Shown: one piece after another, positions 24,724 to 33,893 of the stretch
Numbering within the stretch: the first letter of the stretch is position 1
How the letters are laid out: every line of letters begins with the position of its first letter
Assembly: GCF_016907235.1 (NCBI RefSeq)
Contig: NZ_JAFBBO010000001.1
Span: 1,116,001-1,180,000 of the forward strand
Reading direction: 5' to 3'
Source of the DNA: Oerskovia jenensis
GTDB taxonomy: Bacteria > Actinomycetota > Actinomycetes > Actinomycetales > Cellulomonadaceae
Length of the DNA stretch: 64,000 bases
The notes under the pieces: model-generated
Database searches by the model: none
Told to the model about the DNA's origin: nothing
Seen by the model: only the letters and a program-made list of their open reading frames with translations
Made by a program: the position numbers and the translations under genes

Positions 24724-24821
24724 GAGGACCCATGTTCGTCTGATGTACCAGAAATGACAAGCCGTCGTCGTGGTGGGCGCGCGCAGCGACCCCGGCGAGC
24801 GCGTCTCTCGGCCTCGGCACG

Positions 24822-24896
24822 GACGACGGACGCCGCCCCCGACCCTCAGGTCAGGAGCGGCGTCCGTCGTCTCCTCGCTCACCTCTGGAGGTGAGC
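24822..24896 (-). terminator. Terminator hairpins after the UPF0182 gene
   Basis: Immediately past the UPF0182 stop (minus direction) comes an 8-bp hairpin GCTCACCT/AGGTGAGC (24877-24884 and 24889-24896), then a perfect 15-bp stem (24822-24836 with 24857-24871). Confidence 0.75.
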
Positions 24897-24909
24897 GGTC
24901 ACCCCCGCG

Positions 24910-27900
24910 TCACGGCGTCTCGGTGCCCAGCGACTCCTCGGCGGCGATGGCCGACTCGAGCGCGGTCTGCAGGCGTTCCTGCGACTCGCCGTAGGCGGCG
25001 AAGTCGCCCTCGGCGAGCGCGGCCTGACCGTCCTTGATCGCCTGGTTGGCGGCCTGGAGCGCCTGGTCGAGCTGGGCGCGCGCCTCGGGGTTCTCCGTGA
25101 CGGGCGGCGTGGTGCCCGTCCCGGTGTCGGTGCCGTCCGTGGGCGGCGGCGTCTCGCCGTCGGTCGGGATGACCGGCGCGACCTCACCACCGGCGTCACC
25201 GGCCGAGGCACCCGACTCGCCGCCGAAGACCTGGTTGAGGGCCTCGTCGAGCGTGTCGGCGAAGCCGACCTGGTCGCCGAAGCTGACCAGCACCTTGCGC
25301 AGCAGCGGGAACTTGGTGCCCTCGGACGCCTGCACGTACACGGGCTGCACGTAGAGCAGTCCGCCGCCCACGGGGAGCGTGAGCAGGTTGCCGTGGATCA
25401 CGGTCGAGTTGCCACGGCTGAGGATGTTCAGCTCGTTGGACACCGTCGGGTCCGAGTCGAACGTGTTCTGCACCTGCCCCGGTCCGGGGACCGTGGCGTT
25501 GCGTGGCAGCTCGAGGAGCCTGAGCTTGCCGTACGACTCGGCCTTCACGCCGGCGGTACTCCCTGCCTCGGCATCGACCGCGAGGAACCCGGTGAGGATC
25601 TCTCGGTCGGAGTTGCCACCCGGGATGAACGTCGTCATGAGGGAGAACGCGGGGTTCTCCTGACCGGGCATCTGCAGCGTCAGGTAGTACGGCGGCTGGT
25701 ACGGCTTGGTGCCGGTCCCACGCACCGTGGGGTCGCGCGGGACGTTCCAGAAGTCCTGACCGGAGAAGAACTCGCGGGCGTCGTCGACGTGGTAGCTCGT
25801 GAGCAGCGCACGCTGGACCTTGAACATGTCCTCGGGGTAGCGCAGGTGGCTCATGAGGTCGCCGCTGATCTCGGAGATCGGCTTGAGCGACGTCGGGAAC
25901 ACGTTGTCCCACGCCTGGAGGATGGGGTCCTCGGTGTCCCACGCGTAGAGGTCGACCGAGCCGTCGTAGGCGTCGACCGTGGCCTTGACCGAGTTGCGGA
26001 TGTAGTTGACCTGCTGGGGCGCGAGCGCCGCGACCGACTGCGAGTTGACCGTCAGGGTGTCCTGCGTCGCCTCGTCGAGCGGGCGCGAGGCCGAGTACGG
26101 GTAGGAGTTCGTCGTGGTGTACCCGTCGACGATCCACTTGACCCGGCCGTCCACGACAGCGGGGTAGACCTTGCCGTCGAGCGTCAGGTACGGGGCGACC
26201 TTGGCGACGCGGTCACGCGGCGACCGGTCGTACAGGATCTGGGAGTCGGTCGTCACGCGGTCGGAGAACAGGATCTGCTCGGAGCCGAACTTCAGGGCGT
26301 AGAGCAGCTTGTTGCCGAACGAGCCGACGCTGGGGCCCGCGACGGCCCCGTCCTCCGCGCCGAACGTGTTGTTGACCTGGCCGCCGGCGTCGTCGTCCGG
26401 GTAGTCGAACTCCCAGGGCTTGGTGCCCTCGGGGGCGCCGACGATCGAGTACTGGGTCGAGTCCGGGCTGAAGTAGATGCGCGGCTCGTACTCGGGCAGC
26501 GAACCGACCGAGGGGATGTCGCCCTCGTAGAACGCGGGCTGGCCGCCCGGGCCGATCTGGTTGCCGTACGCGGCCACGACGCCGTACCCGTGCGTGTACA
26601 CCGTGTGGTCGTTGACCCAGTTGCGCTGGCTCGCACCGAGGCCCTCGAGGTTGAGCTCGCGGACCGCGATCACGGTGTCGCGGCTCTGGCCGTCGATCAT
26701 GTACCGGTCGACCGAGAGGGTCTCCTGGAAGTTGTAGTACTGCTTGTTCTGCTGGAGCTGGCGGAACGTCGGGCTGACGATCTGCGGGTCGAGCAGGCGG
26801 ATGGACGCCGTGGTGTCGGCGTCGGCCCGCAGGGCACCGGCCTCCGCCTGGGTCTTCGCGTCGTAGTTGGCCGCCTCGACCCCGTCGAGCCCGAAGGCCG
26901 TCTTGGTCGCGTCGATGTTCCGCTGGATGTACTCGGCCTCGAACTCCTGCGCGTTCGGGTTGACCTGGAAGCGCTGGACGACGGCCGGGTAGATCCCGCC
27001 GATCGCGATCGCGGAGACGACCATGAGTCCCACGCCGATCGCGGGCAGCCGCCAGTTGCCGCGGACCGCGGTCGCCACGAACAGCAGCGCGACGAGGATC
27101 GCGACCCCCGTCAGGATCGCCTTGGACGGGATGACGGCGTTGACGTCGGCGTACGAGGCGCCGTCGAACTTGTCACCGGTCGTGGTCAGGAGCGAGTACC
27201 GGTCGAGCCAGTAGTTGGCACCGATGAGCAGCATGAGCACCGCGGCCGTGACCGAGAGCTGCACGCGCGCCGCCTTGGTCGTGCGCGGGCCGCTGCCCGC
27301 GCCGCCACCGATGCGCAGCCCGCCGTACAGGTAGTGGGTCGCCAGCGCGCCGATACCCGCGATGATGACCGCGGCCATGAGGAAGCCCACGGCGAAGCGC
27401 AGCACGGGCAGCGTGAAGACGAAGAACGAGATGTCCAGGCCCCACTGCGGGTCCTTGGTGCCGAACGGCACCGAGTTGAGGGCCAGGAGCACCGTGCTCC
27501 ACTGCGACGACGCCGCCGCGCCGGCGAAGAAGCCGATGAGTGCGGGGCCCGCGATCGTCACGACCTTGCGCAGCGGCTCGATCGCCTCGCGGTACTGGTC
27601 GAGCGTGGCCTGCTCGGGCGTCGAGGGCGCGTAGATGGGGCGCGACCTGTAGGCGAGCGACAGCGACAGGAAGACGAGTCCACCCATCACCAGGAAGCCG
27701 CCCACGAACAGCGCTGCGCGGGTCCCCCACTCGGTCCACAGGACGTCGGCGAAGCCCAGCTGGGTGAACCAGAGGACCTCGGTCCAGAACTGCGCGAGCA
27801 GGAACAGCAGGAGGACGAGGGCAGCCACGACGGCAACGGCGATGCCGAGCGGGCTGCGTCGTCTGCGGGAGCCGGCCTCGGACCCCGAAGGGCGTCGTGG

Positions 27901-27918
27901 CGCTGCGGCGAATGACAC
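24910..27918 (-). CDS. UPF0182 family membrane protein (COG1615)
   Basis: The 1002-residue protein begins with a basic tail and about seven transmembrane segments (residues 25-310, opening LGIAVAVVAALVLLLFLLAQFW), followed by a large extracytoplasmic region with the family-typical NFQETLSVDRY, ELNLEGLGASQRNWVNDHTVYTHGYGVV, WDTEDPILQAWDNVFP and GGNSDREILTGF blocks. The last 100 residues are Thr/Gly/Pro-rich and end in an Ala/Gln-rich helix. The role is not established; the family is near universal in actinobacteria and is usually next to the PDZ/Lon-like protease gene, as here. Length matches the family. Confidence 0.96.
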   Translation of the reverse strand: MSFAAAPRRPSGSEAGSRRRRSPLGIAVAVVAALVLLLFLLAQFWTEVLWFTQLGFADVLWTEWGTRAALFVGGFLVMGGLVFLSLSLAYRSRPIYAPSTPEQATLDQYREAIEPLRKVVTIAGPALIGFFAGAAASSQWSTVLLALNSVPFGTKDPQWGLDISFFVFTLPVLRFAVGFLMAAVIIAGIGALATHYLYGGLRIGGGAGSGPRTTKAARVQLSVTAAVLMLLIGANYWLDRYSLLTTTGDKFDGASYADVNAVIPSKAILTGVAILVALLFVATAVRGNWRLPAIGVGLMVVSAIAIGGIYPAVVQRFQVNPNAQEFEAEYIQRNIDATKTAFGLDGVEAANYDAKTQAEAGALRADADTTASIRLLDPQIVSPTFRQLQQNKQYYNFQETLSVDRYMIDGQSRDTVIAVRELNLEGLGASQRNWVNDHTVYTHGYGVVAAYGNQIGPGGQPAFYEGDIPSVGSLPEYEPRIYFSPDSTQYSIVGAPEGTKPWEFDYPDDDAGGQVNNTFGAEDGAVAGPSVGSFGNKLLYALKFGSEQILFSDRVTTDSQILYDRSPRDRVAKVAPYLTLDGKVYPAVVDGRVKWIVDGYTTTNSYPYSASRPLDEATQDTLTVNSQSVAALAPQQVNYIRNSVKATVDAYDGSVDLYAWDTEDPILQAWDNVFPTSLKPISEISGDLMSHLRYPEDMFKVQRALLTSYHVDDAREFFSGQDFWNVPRDPTVRGTGTKPYQPPYYLTLQMPGQENPAFSLMTTFIPGGNSDREILTGFLAVDAEAGSTAGVKAESYGKLRLLELPRNATVPGPGQVQNTFDSDPTVSNELNILSRGNSTVIHGNLLTLPVGGGLLYVQPVYVQASEGTKFPLLRKVLVSFGDQVGFADTLDEALNQVFGGESGASAGDAGGEVAPVIPTDGETPPPTDGTDTGTGTTPPVTENPEARAQLDQALQAANQAIKDGQAALAEGDFAAYGESQERLQTALESAIAAEESLGTETP

Positions 27919-28145
27919 GGTGGGCTTACCTCTTTGCGTTCGGTCGAGCGTCAGGTCGTCGGGCGTCGGAACCTGTCCGGGCCGAGCCCACGACCACCCG
28001 ATTCACAGGTGGTCCACGGTCTCGACAGGGTCAGGCCACAGGCCGTCCATCTCGTCAACGGCCCACAGCGGTTCCAGGTTCCCACACGTACCCGACCCGG
28101 ACCCGCCGACTGCGCCGACGCCGTCGGGCCTGCGATGCTGGGCAC

Positions 28146-28775
28146 ATGGCAGACACGACCTCCCCCGCGCCCGACCAGCCCGCCCCGAGCACGTCCCGAT
28201 CCGCCGACGGCGTCCCCGACGACGCCCCCGCCCCCATCGTCCCCCTCGCGCAGCTCGCGCTCGCCGACGCCGTGCGCGACGTCGAGGCGCACGTCGCCGC
28301 CGACGGCTGGGACGCTCCCCCGCGCGTGTTCGCGCTCGTCCGCACGGCCGACGCGATGGCCGCCGACCCCGGCCTGGCCGACCGCCTCCCGCCCGAGGTC
28401 GTGACCGCGGCGCGCGGCATCCCGGACCATCTCGTCTCGGTCGAGCAGGAGGGTCTGCCCGACGTCGAGACGCTCGAGGACCTGCTCGCGGGCATCTCGT
28501 GGCCCGACACGGTCGACGGCGCCGCGATCGTCGCCGAGCGGGTCATCCTGCCGCCGTCGGCCGAGGAGGGGCTGCCCACCGACCCCGCCGCAGCCCTCGC
28601 GTACCTGTCGTCGCACCCGGACCGCCAGGACGTGCGCCTCGCGGTCGGCGTCCTGCGCGACGGCACCCCGTGGTGCGCGGTCCGCACGCGGGCGAACGAC
28701 GACGGCGACGACGTCGCGTTCGGCCCGGACCTGGTGCCGGGCCTCGTCGACGGGCTGCGTGCGACGTTCGAGTAG
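28146..28775 (+). CDS. PPA1309 family protein
   Basis: The 209-residue protein has an Ala/Pro-rich N-terminus (about 35 residues), then a conserved actinobacterial domain of unknown function: ALADAVRDVEAHVAADGWDAPPRVFALVRTA, HLVSVEQEGLPDVETLEDLLAGISWPDTVDGAAIVAERVILP and DRQDVRLAVGVLRDGTPWCAVR. It is soluble with no catalytic motif visible. It is divergent from the UPF0182 gene and convergent with the Lon-like gene, the neighbourhood expected for this family. GATGCT ends six bases before the ATG, so translation may be leaderless. Confidence 0.88.
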   Translation: MADTTSPAPDQPAPSTSRSADGVPDDAPAPIVPLAQLALADAVRDVEAHVAADGWDAPPRVFALVRTADAMAADPGLADRLPPEVVTAARGIPDHLVSVEQEGLPDVETLEDLLAGISWPDTVDGAAIVAERVILPPSAEEGLPTDPAAALAYLSSHPDRQDVRLAVGVLRDGTPWCAVRTRANDDGDDVAFGPDLVPGLVDGLRATFE

Positions 28776-28833
28776 GCGCCCGGCGCCGTGCGCGGGAGCG
28801 CGTGCGGCGCGCGGAGCGTGCACGAGGGAGATG

Positions 28834-28870
28834 CCCGAGGGCCGGACGACGTGGTCGTCCGGCCCTCGGG
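28834..28870. terminator. Bidirectional terminator
   Basis: A perfect 17-bp inverted repeat (cccgagggccggacgac at 28834-28850 and its complement at 28854-28870) with a 3-base loop, lying between the convergent PPA1309 and Lon-like genes. Confidence 0.85.
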
Positions 28871-28968
28871 TCGTGCAGCGTCGTGAGGTGGTCGCGGGGT
28901 CGGTCGCCCGGTGGTCCGGGGCCGGGCTCAGCGCCCGGGCGCACCCCGGCGGACCGGCGACCGCCGCG

Positions 28969-30105
28969 TCACGAGCACGTCGGCAGGCTCTCGCCCTCGC
29001 CCGCACCGATCGCGACCATCGCGTCGCGGGCCTCGGAGAGCGTCGAGACCTTGACGACGTTGAGCCCCTCGGGCACGTTGCCCACGACCTCGTCGCAGTT
29101 CGCCGCGGGCGCGAGGAACCACGTGGCCTTGTCGCGCACGGCGCCGTAGAGCTTCTGCTGGATGCCGCCGATGGGACCCACGTTCCCCTCGACGCTCATG
29201 GTCCCGGTCCCCGCGATCACGGTGCCGTCGGCCTCGTCCTCGGGCGTGAGCCGGTCGATGATCCCGAGCGCGAACATGGTCCCCGCGCTGGGACCACCGA
29301 TGTCCTCGATCTGGATCGTGACGTCGATCGGCAGCTCGAACGCCGGGTCGATGAAGACCCCGAGGACCGCCTTGCCGTCGACGTCCTGCGTGGTGATCGT
29401 GAGGTCCTCGCTCTCGCCGCCCCGCTCGACGCCGAGCACGACGTCGTCCCCCGGCGTCACGGTCGCGAGCTCGTCGATGAGGTCCTGGTACGTCACGACG
29501 TCCTTGCCGTTCACGGTCGTGATGACGTCCCCGGCCTCGACGACCCCCTCGGCGCCCGTGCCCTTCGCGGCGCCCTGGATCGTGAGGGTCGCCGGCACCT
29601 CGTAGCCCAGCTCGGTCAACGCCGCGACAGTCGCCGTCTCCTGCGAGGAGAGCATCTCCTGCTGGCTCTCCTGCTCGCTCTGCTCCTTGGTCACGTCACG
29701 CGGGAACGTCTCCTCGACGGGACGCACCGAACGAGACGTCTCGGCCCACCCCTCGACGACCTGGACGAGGTTCGCCGGGTAGCCGGGTCCGCCCGCGACC
29801 GAGACCGTGGTGAGCAGCAGCTCCCCCGTCGAGTCGTAGGTCTCGGCGCCCTCGATCTGGATGAGGTCCTGGCCCTTCTGCTCGCCGAGCGTGTCCTGCG
29901 TGGGTCCCGGCGAACGCACGACGTACGGCGCGGGCATGACGGCCAGGCCAGCGACCAGGAGGGTCGTGGCCAGCACGGAGATGCCGAGCGTGAGCGAGCG
30001 GCGCGTCACGGGCGGGGGCGTGTAGTCCTCGTCCGGTGCGGGGCCGAACGGGTCGGCTGCGGCCGCAGGCTCGTGCGGGTCTCGGGGCGCGAACGGTTCT
30101 GTCAC
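28969..30105 (-). CDS. PDZ and Lon-like serine protease (YlbL family)
   Basis: The 378-residue protein has a Pro/Asp-rich cytoplasmic tail, one membrane anchor (about residues 38-58), a PDZ domain (about 175-240, with GVVEAGDVITTVNGKDV) and a C-terminal Lon-type proteolytic domain carrying the catalytic dyad Ser273 in IGGPSAGTMFALG and Lys318 in PIGGIQQKLYGA. YlbL relatives are membrane-bound quality-control proteases facing outward. The gene adjoins UPF0182 and PPA1309 as in mycobacteria. The C-terminus ends in Cys-Ser after the AANCDEVV segment; two Cys may form a disulfide. Confidence 0.95.
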   Translation of the reverse strand: MTEPFAPRDPHEPAAAADPFGPAPDEDYTPPPVTRRSLTLGISVLATTLLVAGLAVMPAPYVVRSPGPTQDTLGEQKGQDLIQIEGAETYDSTGELLLTTVSVAGGPGYPANLVQVVEGWAETSRSVRPVEETFPRDVTKEQSEQESQQEMLSSQETATVAALTELGYEVPATLTIQGAAKGTGAEGVVEAGDVITTVNGKDVVTYQDLIDELATVTPGDDVVLGVERGGESEDLTITTQDVDGKAVLGVFIDPAFELPIDVTIQIEDIGGPSAGTMFALGIIDRLTPEDEADGTVIAGTGTMSVEGNVGPIGGIQQKLYGAVRDKATWFLAPAANCDEVVGNVPEGLNVVKVSTLSEARDAMVAIGAGEGESLPTCS

Positions 30106-30254
30106 GTCGCTATCATCCCCGAGAATCCTGGACGTCCGCTGGTTGTCCGTCGGGAGCCCGCGGCCCGACGGCGTCGCTCACCGCGAGCGGCCCGGTCCGC
30201 CTCGCGTGGCGACGTCGCACGGGCGCGGGACGGGACGTCACGACGGACGGTGAC

Positions 30255-31388
30255 TCACCGCCGTCGGGCCTGACGCCAGATCGCCGCGGTGCCCAGCAGC
30301 GCGACCGCGGCTCCCGCGGCCCCGAGCGCGGCCGCGTCGCGGCCGCCCACCCGGCGCCCGACGAGCGCGATCCGCCCCCGGACGCCCTCCATGAGGACGT
30401 CGACGCTCTCGGCGCTCGACCACGTCGGCTTCCACCCGGCGGCGCGCAGGCCGCTGGCCGTGACGGTCCACGGGTGCACCACGTAGGCCAGGTCGCTCGC
30501 CGGGGACGGCAGGACGCCCACCCGGTGCAGGCGCTCGGCGGCGCCGAACGCGGTCGCCGCGGGCAGCGTCACGTTCGCGAGCCCCGTGCGCTCGACGAGC
30601 TCGGCGGGCGTCACGACGTCGGGCTCGCCGTCCGTGAGCGCCCCGACCGTGAACGTCCCGGACAGGCCGCGCGCCTCGACGACCCGGACCGCCGAGGCCA
30701 GGTCGTCCGTGTGCAGGAGCTGCCAGGGGCGGTCGCTGCCCTTGACGGTCAGGAGCCGCGGGGCCTCGAAGTGCCGGGTCAGGATCGTGTCGACACCCGG
30801 ACCGACGACCATCGCGGGCCGCAGCACCGCGAGACGGACCGACGGCGACCCCGCGCTGCGGTGCTCCGCAGACTGGTCGTCGACGGCCGCGGCCAGGGCC
30901 TCCTCGAACGCCACCAGGTCCGCGACGAACCCCGCCGCGTCGGGCGAGACCGGGTCGTCGTCCTCGATGTCGGGACGATCGGCGCTCGCGCCGTGCACCG
31001 TCGCGGACGTGACGGCCACGACCTGCTCGATCCCGTGCCGCACCGCAGCCCGTCCGACGTGCTGCGCCTGCTCGACCAGGTGCGAACGCCTCGTCTCGCC
31101 CTTGGCGGTCCTGACGCCGAACTCCCCGGCGGGCGCGACGACCACGAGCGTCCGGGCCCCCTCGACCCACGGCGCCGACAGGTCGTTGGCCTCGGCGGGC
31201 GCGTTCTCGGGCCCGCGGCCGCCGAGCGCAGCGCGCAGGAGCGCGGCGACGCGCCCCTCGCCGACGACGACGACGGCGCCGGGTGCCGCCTCGCCCGAGC
31301 CTTCCCCGGGTACGTGGCGCTCGACAGGCTCGGTCGGCGTGCGAGCGTCGTCCGCGCTGCGCCGTGAGCGAACCGGGCCCTCCGACAT
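30255..31388 (-). CDS. NAD(P)-binding epimerase-like (SDR) protein with C-terminal membrane anchor
   Basis: The 377-residue protein has an N-terminal Rossmann-like fold (VVVVGEGRVAALLRAAL, where the usual GxxGxxG is degenerate), VAVTSATVHG, AVLRPAMVVGPGVD and HTDDLASAVRVVE, as in extended SDR sugar-nucleotide epimerases. The YxxxK catalytic pair is not evident, so it may be a binding or regulatory protein rather than an active enzyme. The C-terminus (about 350-370) is hydrophobic (AALGAAGAAVALLGTAAI), suggesting a tail anchor. It lies divergent from the DUF2342 gene in the conserved block. Confidence 0.8.
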   Translation of the reverse strand: MSEGPVRSRRSADDARTPTEPVERHVPGEGSGEAAPGAVVVVGEGRVAALLRAALGGRGPENAPAEANDLSAPWVEGARTLVVVAPAGEFGVRTAKGETRRSHLVEQAQHVGRAAVRHGIEQVVAVTSATVHGASADRPDIEDDDPVSPDAAGFVADLVAFEEALAAAVDDQSAEHRSAGSPSVRLAVLRPAMVVGPGVDTILTRHFEAPRLLTVKGSDRPWQLLHTDDLASAVRVVEARGLSGTFTVGALTDGEPDVVTPAELVERTGLANVTLPAATAFGAAERLHRVGVLPSPASDLAYVVHPWTVTASGLRAAGWKPTWSSAESVDVLMEGVRGRIALVGRRVGGRDAAALGAAGAAVALLGTAAIWRQARRR

Positions 31389-31458
31389 GCCTCGACCCCC
31401 CTCGTCCGTCCGCGAATGTGGTTACGGTGATTCCTGACGCTATCCCGAGGAGACCCCG

Positions 31459-32964
31459 ATGAGCAGCCAACCGCCCGACGAGTTCGCCTCCGGCGCGGGC
31501 GACCAGCCCGACGCGCAGTGGGAAGAGCTCCTGCGTTCCATGTTCGGCGCGGACGCCGACGAGGCCCTGCGCGAGCTGCGTGCCCGCGGCCTCGACCCGG
31601 CAGCCCTGGCTGCAGGCAGCGGACTCAGCAACGACCCTGCCACGATGAAGCACGTCCTCGCGCAGGTGCAGCGACTCCTCGCGAGCTCGGGCGACGGCCC
31701 GGTCAACACGGACGTCGCGCACGACATCGCGCGCCAGGTCGCGGTCGCCGAGGGCGACCCGTCGCTGACCCCGGCGCAGGTCCGGTCCGCGACCGAGGCC
31801 CTGTCGGTGGCCGAGCTGTGGCTCGATGCCGTCACCGACCTGCCACCGGCGGGCGGCAAGCGCTACGCGTGGAGCCGCTCCGAGTGGGTCGAGAAGACGC
31901 TCCCGGCGTGGAACGCGCTCGCGGCCCCCGTGGCCGCGTCCGTCGCGGACGCGCTCTCGACCGTGCTGCGCGACCAGCTCCCCGGCGGGGACGAGGGACC
32001 CGGTGCCGGCTTCGGCCTCCCCGGGCTCCCCACGGGTGCGCTCGGGGCGGACTTCGACCCCGCGCAGATGATGCGGCGGCTCGGCTCCGCGGTGTTCGGC
32101 ATGCAGATCGGTCAGGCCACGGGAACCATGTCCCGCGAGGTCTTCGGGGTCACGGACATCGGCCTGCCTCTGCTCGACGAGCCCGCGACGGCCCTCCTGC
32201 CCACGAACGTCGCCGCGTTCGCCGAGGGGCTCGACGCCCCGGTCGAGGAGATCCGGCTCTTCCTCGCGCTGCGCGAGGCGGCCCACGCGCGCCTCTTCAC
32301 GCACGTGAGCTGGCTCCGCGCGCACCTGCTCGGACTCGTCGAGGCGTACGCCCGCGGCATCACGATCGACCTCGACGCGCTCGAGTCGCAGCTCTCCGAC
32401 ATCGACGTGACGGACACGGGAGCACTCCAGCAGGCACTGTCCGGTGGCGTGTTCGGTCTGCAGAACACCGACGAGCAGAAGGCCACCCTGCTGCGGCTCG
32501 AGACCGCGCTCGCCCTGGTCGAGGGGTGGGTCGACGAGGTCAGCGCGCAGGCGGCGCTCCCCCACCTCCCGCACGCCGTGCCGCTGCGCGAGATGCTCCG
32601 CCGCCGACGCGCCGCGGGCGGCCCGGCCGAGCAGATCTTCTCGACGCTCGTGGGGCTGGAGCTGCGGCCGCGGCGCTCGCGCGACGCCGCGACGCTGTGG
32701 GCGCTCATCGCGGCGCAGGGCGGACCCGACGCCCGTGACGGTGTGTGGGACCACCCGGACCTGCTGCCCAGCCCGCTCGACCTCGACGACCCTGCCGGGT
32801 ACCAGACGCGGCGCACCGAGGTCCAGGAGGAGCAGAGCGACCTCGACAAGGCGCTGGCCGACATCTTCAGCGAGGCCGAGGGCTCCCAGGGCCCCGGTCC
32901 GTCGGAGCCGACCGGACCGACGGACGACACGGAGACCGAGCCGGACGGCTCGCCCCGCGACTAG
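31459..32964 (+). CDS. Zinc-dependent metallopeptidase-like protein, DUF2342
   Basis: The 501-residue protein matches the actinobacterial DUF2342 (zincin-like) family: the acidic N-terminus, WLDAVTDLPPAGGKRYAWSRSEWVE, FGMQIGQATGTMSREVFGVTDIGLPL, the metal-site helix EIRLFLALREAAHARLFTHVSWLR, and a C-terminal EGWVDEVSAQAALPHLP segment. Usual relatives have a clear HxxxH-type site; here AAHARLFTH supplies His residues in the same place, so metal binding is likely but activity unproven. CGAGGAG precedes the ATG at 31459. It is divergent from the SDR-like gene, probably sharing a promoter region. Confidence 0.9.
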   Translation: MSSQPPDEFASGAGDQPDAQWEELLRSMFGADADEALRELRARGLDPAALAAGSGLSNDPATMKHVLAQVQRLLASSGDGPVNTDVAHDIARQVAVAEGDPSLTPAQVRSATEALSVAELWLDAVTDLPPAGGKRYAWSRSEWVEKTLPAWNALAAPVAASVADALSTVLRDQLPGGDEGPGAGFGLPGLPTGALGADFDPAQMMRRLGSAVFGMQIGQATGTMSREVFGVTDIGLPLLDEPATALLPTNVAAFAEGLDAPVEEIRLFLALREAAHARLFTHVSWLRAHLLGLVEAYARGITIDLDALESQLSDIDVTDTGALQQALSGGVFGLQNTDEQKATLLRLETALALVEGWVDEVSAQAALPHLPHAVPLREMLRRRRAAGGPAEQIFSTLVGLELRPRRSRDAATLWALIAAQGGPDARDGVWDHPDLLPSPLDLDDPAGYQTRRTEVQEEQSDLDKALADIFSEAEGSQGPGPSEPTGPTDDTETEPDGSPRD

Positions 32965-32968
32965 CGGT

Positions 32969-32989
32969 CCGCCCGCGACTAGCGGGCGG
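32969..32989. terminator. Short hairpin between convergent genes
   Basis: CCGCCCGC (32969-32976) and GCGGGCGG (32982-32989) with a 5-base loop, overlapping the end of the YgjP-type gene and immediately past the DUF2342 stop. A plausible but short bidirectional terminator. Confidence 0.5.
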
Positions 32990-33734
32990 GCTCCCGCTCG
33001 GGCCCCTGCGCGACCCGCCTGGCCGGCACGGCGTGCCGGTCGGGCGCGGGGCTCGCGCCACCCTCCTCGGCGGACGGGGACGGCGCCCCCGGCAGCGTCG
33101 GGTGGGCCTCGATCTCGACGTGCGGCGGGGAGTCCTCGACGTCGTCGGGACTCCCCGGGGCGTCCGGGGCCGCGCCGTCACGGCTGAACGAGACCCCCTC
33201 GAGAAACCCCTTGGCCCGCTCGGTCCGCGGGTACGACTCGAGGAGCGCCCAGAACCCCGGGCCGTGCCCCGCGTGCAGCAGGTGGGCGAGCTCGTGCAGC
33301 AGCACGTAGTCGAGCACCCACTCGGGCATGCCCCGCACCCGCGTCGAGATGCGGATGCTGCCGTCGATCAAGGTGCACGACCCCCAGCGACGACCCTGGT
33401 TGCTCGACCAGCGCACGCTCGTCGGGTGCGCCCTGCCGTCCAGGTACTTCGCGGACAGCTCGGTGGCGCGAGCCACGAGCTCGTCGTCGGAGGGGCGGCG
33501 GCGCCGCTCCTTGTCCGCGAGCCGGTCCAGCATGCGCTGCACCCATTCGCGTTCCTGGGCACGCGTGAACCGCGCGGGGATCGACACGATCGTACGGTCC
33601 CCGTCGCGGTAGGCGCTGACCGTGCTCTTGCGGCGACGGCTCCGGCGCACCTCGACGTACGTCTCGCCGCTCTTCGCGGCGCCTCGCTCGGCTTCGTAGG
33701 CCACGGCACAGACCGTAGTGGCTCCGCCTGACAT
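32979..33734 (-). CDS. YgjP/SprT-like zinc metallopeptidase (M48-type)
   Basis: The 251-residue protein has the YgjP-like metallopeptidase domain: VEVRRSRRRKSTVSAYRDGDRTIV, RWSSNQGRRWGSCTLIDGSIRIS, and the zinc motif H147-E148-LA-H151 followed by H157 in LLHAGHGPGFWALLESY. The C-terminal 70 residues are Pro/Glu/Ala-rich and look disordered. The ATG at 33734 is chosen; a GTG a few codons on is possible. It ends just past the convergent DUF2342 gene. The role is unknown; the fold is usually cytoplasmic. Confidence 0.92.
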   Translation of the reverse strand: MSGGATTVCAVAYEAERGAAKSGETYVEVRRSRRRKSTVSAYRDGDRTIVSIPARFTRAQEREWVQRMLDRLADKERRRRPSDDELVARATELSAKYLDGRAHPTSVRWSSNQGRRWGSCTLIDGSIRISTRVRGMPEWVLDYVLLHELAHLLHAGHGPGFWALLESYPRTERAKGFLEGVSFSRDGAAPDAPGSPDDVEDSPPHVEIEAHPTLPGAPSPSAEEGGASPAPDRHAVPARRVAQGPEREPAR

Positions 33735-33893
33735 GTGCCATAGCCCACGCCGAGAGTTCCCCCGCAAGTCTGCGCAGTATCGTCGAGAACTGGTCAAGTC
33801 TTGGCGAGGAAGACGGTCCTGTGGAGAACCGTGGAAGGCACCTCCTGCGGCCCCAGACTGGTCCCGCAGGACCCGCACCAGCCGAGGAGCCCC